Assembly: GCF_932526225.1 (NCBI RefSeq)
Contig: NC_064048.1
Span: forward strand, 6,678,627 to 6,742,626
Length of the DNA stretch: 64,000 nucleotides
Direction of reading: 5' to 3'
DNA from: Nematostella vectensis
Lineage: Eukaryota > Cnidaria > Anthozoa > Actiniaria > Edwardsiidae
The translations under genes were made by a program, and so were the position numbers. The notes beneath the pieces were generated by a model, which was given only the letters and a program-made list of their open reading frames with translations, made no database searches and was not told where the DNA came from. Positions 25,301 through 37,300 of this stretch are shown here, piece after piece; position 1 is the first letter of the stretch; every line of letters starts with the position of its first letter.

Positions 25301-28300
25301 AATTTGTTTGTTTGCCCAATCTGACTCTTCAGTAGCCGAACAAATTTGCCGTATCGATTAGAACGATACAGTTTGACCCCCTTTAATAGTTTTCGCTTTC
25401 GCAGAACAGGATGCCTGAAAAGTATCTTTCGGAGTATACGGCGTTTACGTCTTCGCATGCGTCGACTGATACGACGGTGAACTCTTCTTCGTCGTCGTAT
25501 ACGGCGTCTGCGACGGCGTATGCGTCTCTCCTGGCGGTGTGCCCGGCGTGCTCGGCGGTTACTACGTCTGATATTGCGGATCTGCTTTCTCAATGATGGA
25601 ATCTTCTGCCAGTCCTTTCGCAACCTGAACCTCACCCTACCACGACGGTTGACTTTCACCTTAATGATCCTTCGCCCACGGCCCCTGACCCCGCAATATC
25701 CACCAGCCTTTCTGGACTTTAGGATTTTGCCTCCGACACGGAACCTACAAGAAAGCAAGTTTCCCTGTGTGAGAAACCGTGAACTTAAAGAGTCTCAGTC
25801 AGCCCCCATTTTTTACCCTAGCATGGCGCGTACCCAGGATTGGCTGATAGGGAGGGGGGAGGGATGGTGCGCAGTCATATGAAAAAAAACATAGGATTTG
25901 AAGATTCCTTAATTAGAAATGACCCACTGTGGCCAAAGAGCGAGCTAAATAAAAAACGACAGATATTTTCGATTGAATTTGTCATGGAAATCATAACAAA
26001 GGTGTGGCTGTTTTTCGGTTTTTGGAATTCTCGAAAATGGTCATATGCTGTCGATAAATTTAATTTTTAGGTTGTAGATAGATATAGTATTAACGTGTAT
26101 AAAAATGGGTTGAAAATTGTACCGAATTAAGACATACGTCTTTTTTCCTTACATAATCTTTCATATATCATTTATCGTCTGGGTACAGAAGCGTACAAGT
26201 GACATTTTAAAGAAGGCCATTTACGCCGCAATTAAACCCTCCCGCACAATACCGACTAACTCAAGGAATCCATTTCCATCGGCTTATTAAAGCAAGCAAC
26301 CGAGCTACTTTTAATAAATCTCCTGATGAGTGGGCAACCACGAAACAGGCTTGTAGAGATGAAACGGTAGTTCGCGTGTTTTTTTCCTACAAACCAAGAT
26401 ATATCCCGCTCTACACCTATGTATTGAGCACTGTTATATGAACGCCTGCACTCACGCATTATATATATGCGTATACATATATATATATATATTAAGAATA
26501 TATTACTACCATCACTTATATACTATCTATGTATAAAATTAACATAAAAATAGGGCACGAAATTTGAATGGCTGTTATGATGAAATTGAATAGTTCAGCT
26601 GTTGCATAACAAGGCTTTGTTCCTGTGGCGGCACGAAGACACTAGCTCGTTACGCTTGTTTAAAGTTGATAGCTTGTGTTGGCGGATAATGATAAGTTGT
26701 TCTTTGAGGCAGAGATTACATCTTTTGCTAGAGCTGTTGTAGGTGGAGTGAGATGACAGGATTTTCCATGAAATAAAGTGTTTTATGTCGTTGTCTCTAA
26801 GGCTCCATATGTACTTGCTTAGTTCGATCGAGTTTCTGTGTTTAGCGTGTCGGAATGAGGCTGTGTGGATTCTATATCTTGTCTTGAATTCGTTCTCGGT
26901 TAGCCCTACGTAGGTTTAGGAGGTGTTTTTGTCCTTTCTTGTTACAGTGGCTTGGTAGATAACAGATGATTGGAGGCAGTTTCCGTCAAGGGGGCACGCG
27001 TTCTTTTGTCTGCAGTTGCATGTTTTGTTATTGGCGGTGGCGAGGGAGGTGGGGGCGTCTTCGGTTGTTTTTGATGAGGCGATTATGCGTTTGTTGTGGC
27101 TGTCAATTATCTGCTTGGTGTTGCTCATGCAGCTATAAATGATTTTGATTGTGTTCCGGTTGAAGATTTCTCTGAGTTTGTGGTCTTTAGGGAAGTGCTT
27201 GTCTATGAGTGAGAGGAATCTGTGGCCGATGTTGGCGCTTGCGTTCTTGCTAAAAGGGGGGTTGTACCAGATGATGTTGTTGCGCTGGCGTTTCTTGCGT
27301 TTGTTTGTGGTGTTTGGTTCGTAGTGCAGCGTGTAGTTATATCCACTTTCGTCGAGTGCTTTCTGGTTTGGCGGGGCGGCTTGGTCGAAGGTTTCTTTGT
27401 CTGATGATAGTGTAGATAAGCGTTTGTTGATACTGGCAGGGATATTCTTTGTGATGGTAGGTGGGTGGTTGCTCTCGCGTGGACGTACTGTAGTGGGGCG
27501 TTCGGTTTGGTGAAAGGCTGGTAGGTGTTGCGGTCCAGGTCGAATGTGACGTCTAGGAAGTTTACTACTCGCTTGTTGGCTTCTATGGTGATTCGCAGTC
27601 CGTTGTTGTTGAAGATGCGGCATAGTTCTTTCTTTATATTTTCTGTGTTTTTAGGTGTGGCGCTTGTGATAGTCCGTCGTCGCGGTAGAGTCCTACATTG
27701 ATGTTAAGGTCTTGGAGTTGGGAGAGGAGGAAGTTGCCTACAAGTTCGCATGTTTCAGCGCCGTCGTAGCTTCCCATTGTCACGTCGAATGTCGAGTTGC
27801 CTTTTTTGTGCCAGGGTGTTTGGTTGTGAACTATGATAGAGCTCTTGGCGTGGGTTATGATGTTTTTTTTTTATTTAGTGGTGATGCAGTCGTAGTCAGC
27901 GGCGAAGTCGGGGGCTTTGTTTAGGAGTTCTTGGCTGATGGATGGGTAGAATTCCACTATGTCGAAACATATAAAGTTGGATGCTGTCTTGTTTTTTGTT
28001 GATGTGAACCAGTCGATTACGGCTTTAGTGCTTTTCCATTGGTGAAAGTTACGTTTTGTTGCGATGGCGGTGTTGATGCGGTCGAGGATACTTTTGCTGA
28101 TCTTGCCTATTTCGGACTTGGTAGGGTTGATGAGTCTGCAGGTCGGTTTATTAGCGAAGTTCTGTTTGTGGTCTTTGAGTGTTATAAATGCTTGTTTGTT
28201 GGCGGTGGTGTCCATTCTATCTTCGATTCCTAGTTCGGTTCATGAACCGAAGCTCCTAGTCGCCGCCGACAAAACTACCAACTTCTATAAACTAGAACCG

Positions 28301-31300
28301 TCAGCCTACAAGAATCTCCTAGAAAAAGACATAACAAAATCCTACAAGAAAGCTCCACCCGAGACTACGCAAGCCATCCACAAAGAAAACAAAAACATCG
28401 CGACAAAACTAGGAATTGTATTGTATTGTGTTTTAATACCCAAAATGTAAAAAAATACTGTAAAACAGAAACATTGATAAAAAGGAATATTTAAGTTAAC
28501 AAAAAAGTACTCGATTCGAGAATACTAAGCTCGTACGAAGTATTTTGCGCTCTAACATGGTTGGTGTTTAGAGAACCCTTTCGTTTTTCCTTTTCATTCG
28601 AAATTGAAAGGTAAATTATTTATAAAAAAATCGAAATAAAAACTAAAAAACAAAGCTGCTATGTTGTCTAACAAGTTTGTTCGGGAATATCGCATTAGTT
28701 GTCCGAAATCAGCCGATTAAAATAGATTCCACACTTGAGAAATTAGCCACGATGACAAAATAGCAGCTGACAGCGACCCTTCAATTCAGGTGTTACATCA
28801 ATGTACTGTTCCGCGTGTTAAACCAAATTGAAAAGCATAGCTTACATTTTATCGGAGCCATAGCAGGCCTAGAATTATTAGGGAGGGTGGGGAGGGTTGG
28901 GAGCACTATAGAGAAACATTTAGAAAATACTGGCGCACACCACGCCCCTACTGGTCATTTCTTTTTAATGTTAGAAAATAACAAAAGTTAGGAGGCTTCT
29001 TGGACATTGGAACACCAAAGCCTGTAGAGGAGGGGAAGCGCGCAATCCTAGAAATTGAGCTCTACCAACTGCGCCACCTAGGCTCAGTACTTCAAACATA
29101 GAAAACTTTAACCAAATTGACTCAATCTTGACTTAAGGTTGGTTATCACTTGGACGTTAGCGCAAGCGGGACGCACGTAATTTTCCGATTCACGCTAGAA
29201 CACAAGCGCAAGAGAACGTAACCGCTTGATTTTCTTGCGCTTGCGCTTGTGTTTGACCAATTCTCACTTGTGTTGCGCTTCCGTTTGCGCTTGCGACATA
29301 GTGAGAACCAACTTTGAAATTAATTTAAACTCTTGAGCGCGCGCAATTGGTTTTGCTCTCACAATTTCAAATACACGCACGTTCAATGTTTCAGTTGCTA
29401 CATGACACATCTGCTACTTCATATCTTTTTAGCGCTATTCAAATCTATAATCATACTTCTTTGTCTGATAACAAGCTCAGCCACCTAAAACACTTCGTTG
29501 CATTTTTAACATGAACAATTCTTACCTCATGCGTCGGCTAGCATACTTTGCTCTGCCTAGACGAATCCGTACTCTGCAGGTCCGTCTTTCAATTGTCACT
29601 TTGAGGAGCTTGCGTCTGTAGAGGAAGGCGAATTTTCTTCCCTTGCGTCTGACTCCGCAAATACGTCCACGGTAGCGAAACTTAATTGCGGTAGGCCTAC
29701 CACCTTTACGCTTCCTTTGGATCTTGCGACGAATCGCACGTCTCAGTCGACGTAATTGGCGTCTATGATAACGCCGGCTGCGCCTTTGTCTGCGTCGGCG
29801 GCGGATTCGTTTTCGAAGACGTCTACGTCGCCTGGCGCGGCGTAATCTTTTTTGAAGGTTTCTTTTATGTCGTTGCACTCTTCGGGCAAAACGGCGAGTC
29901 TTACGACGAATCAAGCGACGTCGCCTTTTGCGTCGGAAACGTCGTCCTACTCTTCTCACACGTCTTCGAACTGCTCGGCGAACAAATTGCCGCAGACGCT
30001 TTCTCTTGATGACTCTGAGAATACCCTTACTTGGACGGATCATAACTATAATCCTTCCCCTCTTTATATAGTATTTGTTACCCTTAGGTACAATGCGGTT
30101 AAGCCTCCTTGCAATTCTATAAAAAAAAATGAAAATGACCCAGCTCAACGTTGCTTACCACAAACGATATAGTGTTCAATTAAAAGATAGAAATGAGGAA
30201 ACAAATCGAAGCAACAAATTAACCTACCTCAAAAAGTAAGTCACATTTAAAGTTCTTTTCCCTTTTCGGTATTTAACTATAACCTTGTTCCTGGGAAGAG
30301 CCTTGATTACTTTAGCGTAGTGTCCCCTATATAGTAACTTTTGGCCCTTCCTTAGTGGAATTGGTCTCCGTCCATGTAGTTTCACCATAAAGGTAGACCT
30401 GCTGCGCTTGAGTTTTCGAATACGGCGACGTAATCGGCGTAAGCGCGCTATACGGCGTCCAATACGTCTTTCCTTGCGCTTGCGTCGGGCGCGTCGGCGG
30501 AAACGCATTCGTTTTCGGCGCGCGCGTCTGGCACTTCGGCGTAACTTTCGTCGCTGTCTGCGCATTTTCCGTCTTATTCGGCGACGAAGTCGGTGTTGTA
30601 CGCCTGGTCTAAAGCGCTTAAAATATCTGCCACGGCCTTTGATAAAAGGACGACAACCTTTCATTCTGAACGATCCAAGTGTACGCCGGTCCAATTTGAT
30701 CCTGAGTCGTCCTCCTACCTTCCTAAATGGGAATCTCCCTAATCTGGAATCGACAAACAAACAAACAAGACAAGATCATGGTCAGTGCAAATCACGAATG
30801 ATCAATTGATCTAAGACGCAAGCGCAATGATCGTCCTTTTTTGATTTTAACTGGAAGGCAGGAACAAGCGCACGAGAACGCAAATGCTTGCGATTATGTT
30901 TAAGCGATTCTCTCTTTCGTTTGAGCTCGCGCCTGCGTCTCAGTGAAAACCAGCCTTTAGTTTTGATCATTTATTAGCCAAGTGCGTGTGAAACTTGTTG
31001 CTTGTTTGTGTGAAACATAGCATTTGCTACTTGCCTTGCTTGAGTGGCAGCAATACGCTTCCAGCTATGATCGATGCGAACAAGGAATGCCTTTCTGTTT
31101 AATACAACATTTCGCATCCTTCCACGTTTGTCCCAAAGGTACAGCCTACGGCGTCGGCACACGACACGGTTCCATGTGCCGCTGAAGTTGATATTGATTC
31201 CGGTGGTAATTGGTCTGCTGACGAGACGTCTGCGGCGTCTTCGGCGAAGGCGGCGGAGGCGGCGGTGGTTGCGGCGTTTCCTGTGATGTCTACGTCTTCG

Positions 31301-34300
31301 ACGACGCCTACGCTTGCGTCGACGGTGTCGGAGACGTCTCAGGCGGTGATTCCGTCTATGACGGCGCCTTAGGCGCTCCAGTTTGTTGCGGAGGCGATCC
31401 AATCGTCGACGAACGCGACTCAGATAACGGTGACGCCTGACAATCCTTCTTGGCTGTTTACCTTTTTTCAAAGGGCGCAATGTCCGGAATCGTCGTCCAA
31501 CGTTGTACTTTCCCCCTCTCAGCGAAACAATGAAACCCTTCGGTGTTATGGAAGCAAGGAGCCAACGGTGCCCTCGACGAATCCTGACGAGAATATATTA
31601 TATCAGCACTTTGTCATCTTTTTCATCAATGATATTCTTTGAAAAAAGAAACAAAGAGACTCTCTTTTGTTTGTTATTGCCATGAATTTCAAAGCCTGTT
31701 TAATTTCCAATCCATTTCTATCCGCTCGATGTGAGGCGTTCTAACTACAATATTGTATTCATCTAAAAGATCAAAGGTGGTTTGATAAACCTGGCTATGT
31801 ATTTTTATCATTATATATGATTCTGCCTATTTAAGGTAGGAGTTTTCAAGTGACTTACGTGAGTTCTTTTATTTTAAGTTGCCTCCACTTTCCCCCTTTG
31901 TATTCCAGAACCCTGTTTTTTCTCACCAGTACGCGGTACACTCTTTTGTTGGCTCTTATCACGGGTCGGCCGTGGAACCAATATATGTAGCGTTTGACCT
32001 GTGATAAGCCATGTCAATTAGAATAAATCGAAAATATCAAGATAAAAGGTGACTAGCGCTAAACAATTACTAGACTTTCAGAGTGCAAACTCATGCACTG
32101 CTTTAGGCAGCAAAATAACAAGAACAAAAAGCACTTTTGCTACTTTAAACCCTCTTGTAAAATCTTAAAGCCTTGCCAGCAAAATGTGAGCTGCATTCAG
32201 AGAGCGGGTGCGCATAATAATCATAATATCGTATTGGTTGATATTTTTCGAGAGAGAAAATGTCGATGTCGAAAATGTTAAAAACATTTTGTTTGGCTCT
32301 GTACATATTTTATGTCTGCATTATAGCTGTCAAATATGTTAAAAGAAGGCAATTTTTGATCCGGTGTTAAAAATGGGGTCATAAGTAGGGGCTGAAATTG
32401 ACCCCCTACGAAGGACTGAATTAGAAGATAGGGCCAAAGCAGAATTAGCTATTGCTGAATCGTCACCCTATGGCTTAATCGTCACCCTTTAAAGCTAATT
32501 AGCTCAAAAAAAAAAAGGACTGAAATGACCTTTGGAATCCCTAGTTACTCAAATATATCATTTTCTCGAGAGAAACTGTGATTAATGATTATGGCCGTAG
32601 TAGATCATATCCATCCTTTTGTCCATAGTATATAATAATAATAACAACAACGACGACGACGATGATAATGGTGATGGTGATGATGGTGATGGTGATGATG
32701 ATGATGATGGTGATGGTGATGATGGTGATGGTGATGGTGATGGTGATGGGGATGGCGATGGTGGTGGTGATGTTGATGATGATGGTGATGGTGATGGTGA
32801 TGGTGATGGTGATGGTGACGATGGTGATGTTGATGGTGATGGTGATGGTGATGATGATGGTGATGGTGATGGTGATGGTGATGGAGATGGTGATGTTGAT
32901 GTTGATGTTGATGGTGTTGGTGATGGTGGTGATGATGATGTTGATGATGATAACTCACCTTCCTGTTTCCAACGCGAACAATGGCGACTCTCCTGCCCGA
33001 GAATCGAACACTTCTGAAGCGCTTTCCGTTGAAGATACGCACACGTTTTCTCACTATCTTAACAGGTAATGACATCTTATTGTACATTATCACCAGACGT
33101 CCGCGGCGGATAATCACTTTGCGATAAACACGGTTATAGTAAACTCTGCAATAGAGGTAACAAGAAACAAAACAAATCAGCTAATATTTTGTTAGCAAAG
33201 GTGTAATAACATATGACACTTGTAAAAAAAGCTTTAGCCTTTTTGGTTCAATTATTAGGGGACTTAAACAAACATGTTTCTGAACGAACGACGTCAACCG
33301 AAAGTTCAAGGTTATTCTTCTCTGTAAAGATTTTTCCCGAAATCCAACAAAAGTACACGTGCCTACCCCGACCCAGGCTCTTACATAAGAAACCTGCTAG
33401 CGGTGACTCTTCAGGTGATGTTACACGCGTCGTTTGCAACATCGTTTTTTCGCGCAACAAATAACGCCACCATTTTCGGGGTACATGTTACACAGGTCGT
33501 TTTGCAACATCGTTTGCAACAAAATTCTAGAGCCCATTTTGTTTGTTGACACGACATCGTTTGTATGCCCAAAAAAAGATGGAGTGTGGGATTTGTTGCA
33601 CAAAAAACGACGTGAGTAACCAAGATATTTTCAATCAAATATCTTCCATAACATATCTGAGTTCATTCGTAGATTATTATTTTGAAGTTTCCAAGCGAAT
33701 AAACCGCTGCGTTTTCAATGATAAACAATAACAAAGGAGTGGGTGATTGACATTCTTTAAAATCCAAATTCGAGGTAATCATACATCGCTTTGGTGATTG
33801 ACATGACGGAAAAACATGACGCGGCGCTTCAAATAAGCCCACTTCACATCGAATAAGGCGGGGAATTTCTCCGAGTTCTTAGAAACTTATAACAAACAAA
33901 ATATCAAGTGCGACTTTTTGTAAAGCGTCATTGAAATTTGAGCTTTTCGTCCCTGAGCTGATACACAGGGCAATGATGATCAAGGAAAAATAATTTAAAA
34001 TAGCCAAAATCTGGTTAGGTGCACTTCGGCCTCACATTATTTGTGTATTAAAAATCAGTCCGTAATACAAGGAACCTATTGCCGCTGAAGAAATTGTGTC
34101 TTTTCTCTCTATCTGGAATTGCGCGTTTTCCAGGTTTTTCCGTCATGTCATGGTGATTAGTTCCCAGGTTGCCATGGGGACGGCAGTAGGAATAAGCTCC
34201 TACTTCCTATAACATGGTCCCATACGGCGTGCGTCTTGACACCTCTGACAACTAATTTATCCAGTGCAATCCTATTCTAGTGCCCGTGGTAGATGGTGTA

Positions 34301-37300
34301 TATCATTGCCCGTGGTAAATGGTGTCTATTCTATTGCCCGTGGTAAATGGTGTCTATTCTATGGCCCGTGGTAAATGGTGCCTATTCTATTGCCCGTGGT
34401 AAATGGTGCCTATTCTATTGCCCGTGGTAAATGGTGTCTATTCTATTGCCCGTGGTAAATGGTGTCTATTCTATTGCCCGTGGTAAATGGTGCCTATTCT
34501 ATTGCCCGTGGTAAATGGTGCCTATTCTATGGCCCGTGGTAGATGTTCTATATTCTATTGCCCGTGGTAGATGGTGTATATATTATTGCCCGTGGTAGAT
34601 GGTGTCTATTCTATTGCCCGTGGTAAATGGTGTCTATTCTATTGCCCGTGGTAAATGGTGTCTATTCTATTGCCCGTGGTAAATGGTGTCTATTCTATTG
34701 CCCGAGGTAAATGGTGTATATCTTATTGCCCGTGGTAAATGGTGTCTATTCTATTGCCCGTGGTAAATGTTGTCTATTCTATTGCCCGTGGTAAATGGTG
34801 TCTATTCTATTGCCCGTGGTAAATGGTGTCTATTCTATTGCCCGTGGTAAATGGTGTCTATTCTATTGCCCGAGGTAAATGGTGTATATCTTATTGCCCG
34901 TGGTAAATGGTGTCTATTCTATTGCCCGTGGTAAATGGTGTCTATTCTATTGCCCGAGGTAAATGGTGTATATCTTATTGCCCGTGGTAAATGGTGTCTA
35001 TTCTATTGCCCGTGGTAGATGTTCTATATTCTATTGCCCGAGGTAAATATCTTATTGCCCGTGGTAAATGGTGTCTATTCTATGGCCCGTGGTAGATGGT
35101 GTCTATTTCATTGTCCGTGCCAGATCATATCTATCCTATCAATTGACCGTGGGAGATTAGAATATTTCAGGTCGAATAAAGAGTATGATACGCGAGTACG
35201 AAGTCAATAATACATACCTGAGACGTGTAAGAGGTAGTTTCAGTAATCTGCCTTGGTATCTGAGGCGGATTTGTTTCTTGCTTAAAAAGATTTGTCTGGA
35301 TTGACCTCCGATACGCACAAAGTAATTTCTCTTGCGCCATACGATGGGTAATCTCTTCCTTCCGTATCTGACCTGTAGACCGGACGGTCGTTTTTTGTAG
35401 AGTAGTCTATATCGTCTTCGGCGTAAAATGCGTTGGCGCTTACGCCTGCGTGCACGAACTTTTCGTCGACGCTTTCTTCGAAGCTGACTGCGTCTTCTAC
35501 GACGTCTACGTCGTCGTCTACGGCGGCTTCTACGCTGCCGGCGACGTTTACGTCGACGCTTGCGACGTCTTTGACGTCTGATTCGTCGTCGCCATCCGGT
35601 TAGTCGTCTGCGTAATCTTTGGCGTTTTCGAGTGACTGGGCGCACTGTTACAAAACGGTGTCGAAGAGGCATCTTCACTTTACCCTGTTTGAAGGAAAGA
35701 TGACGCCTCTTCTTTCTGTAGCGGACCACGAGGCCTCCTCTTTTGCCCTTGCGCAATGGGATCTTCCTTCCGCGGAAAAGAAGTCTGAAGATTGATAAAA
35801 TAGTGAGTATGCAAGAATTCTTAAGGGATTGGGAACGCAATGTGGGATACCAATTGCTTTCGGCTACCGCGTGATCAAGCTTAATGGTTCCCAAGGTCAC
35901 CAAGTCTCCCAGGAGCGGATCTAGGGGAGGGTTAAGGGGGTTTAAACCCCCCGTTTGGGCTGGCGGAAAGCTTCATGTAACAAAACACATTACCCCCTCC
36001 CCCTTTGTCATTGAGCCAAACCCCCTTTAGCGAAAAAGCTAGATCCACCGTTATTACTCTTCTGCTTTAAACCAGCTACCATCTGTTAAAAGCGGTTAAA
36101 GACCCTCATAATTTACTCAGAATGGAATATCCTTCGAATTTACCTGCAGTATTTAGTGAGAAGCCGAACAGGTTTCCTGACTTTCTTTCCGAACAGGATG
36201 TATTTTTGGGTGGTGATATCATAGTGGATGGATCCGGATTTTCCTCGCTTTGTGCACACAATAGGCGTTTTCCGTAGTCGGCGATTTCTGCGGCCCAGGC
36301 GTGGACGACGTTTTCGGCCTCTGCGACCTCGCCTTAGCCCTCTATTTCTACTACCGCCACGTCGTCCACGCTTCATCCTTAATCTTCGACGTCGAAGTTC
36401 TCTTCGTTTACGGCGTGCTGTGCGGCGTTTACGGCGGCGTCGCTTTCGGCGATTACGGCGTCTACGGCGCCTACGACGTCTACGCTGTCTACGGCGTCTC
36501 CGGCGACGTCTACGACGGCGTCGTCTTTGACGGCGTATTGGTCTCCTTCTAACTAAGAATCTTCGAAGGCCACTTAAGTTGGGTGGAATCTTTCGGAGAT
36601 TAAAAGGTTTGCGACGGTTGTTTACACGGACTAAGAAACGTTTTTTGTCCTTTCGAGGATGGATAACAATGCGCTTCTCCCCTGATCGAATTCTGCAAAA
36701 AAAAAAAAAAAATGCATTACATTCACTTAACAGATCTTTCATCTTGATTATTGTTACCCTATTTCCCTTGGCAGATCATATCCTTTACAAGGGTAAAACC
36801 TTGCAACTATTCCACATCGCAACCTGTAAACCTATGGAATTTTTGTGGATTTATTGTCTTCTTCACACAAGCTTTTTGAAGGCTAGGATTAGGGTTTACT
36901 CACACAAGCCTCTTAAAGGCTAAGTATAGGGTGAGGGTACTCACACAAGCTTCCTGAAGGTTTTTATATGCCTCCATTTCCCGCGTAGTCGTTCTAATAA
37001 CTTGCCATGTTTAAACTTTAACTTGGTGAGCTTCCGGCGGAAGAATCCACCCGAGGGCCTTACTCGAAAAGGTCTCTTCTTCTTTAGGTATAGTAGGGCT
37101 GTAGGATATAATATTGGGCCACGATAACGACGACGGCGACGCCTCGATGGGCGACCTTGACTACCTCCACGACCCTGGCGACCTCGGCGACGTCTACGAC
37201 CCCCTCGACGCCTACGACGACGAAGTGGACGACGACGGCGCCTACGCCTTAATTTTCTTCTCCTGCGACGTCGTCGTCTTCGACGCCGTCTAATCCTCCT

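Larger units (their letters stand above)
26640..28440 (-). mobile_element. Penelope-like element, broken and 5'-inverted
   Basis: Reverse-transcriptase fragments read right to left: ITLKDHKQNFANKPTCRLIN and FICFDIVEFYPSIS (28,215-27,871), then GLYRDDGLS around 27,690, then a linker and a C-terminal region with IVYxA/TYVGLT-type GIY-YIG text and a Cys cluster (CNCRQKNACPLDGNC). Stops and frameshifts separate these. The part that should precede the RT (LLVAADKTTNFYKLEP...) is present on the + strand at about 28,241-28,420, so the 5' end is inverted. Dead copy lying in an intron of the arginine-rich gene. Confidence 0.85.

Noticed and set aside
32605-33117. 170-aa ORF ending in a long poly-His run
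   Set aside because: Only its first part (33,145-32,959) is exon. The His run is the intronic ATC array beyond the gtgagt donor.
34270-35110. Regular repeat array that might be taken for CRISPR
   Set aside because: Direct head-to-tail 28-bp minisatellite without unique spacers, in an animal intron. The same holds for the arrays at 47.3 and 54.2 kb.
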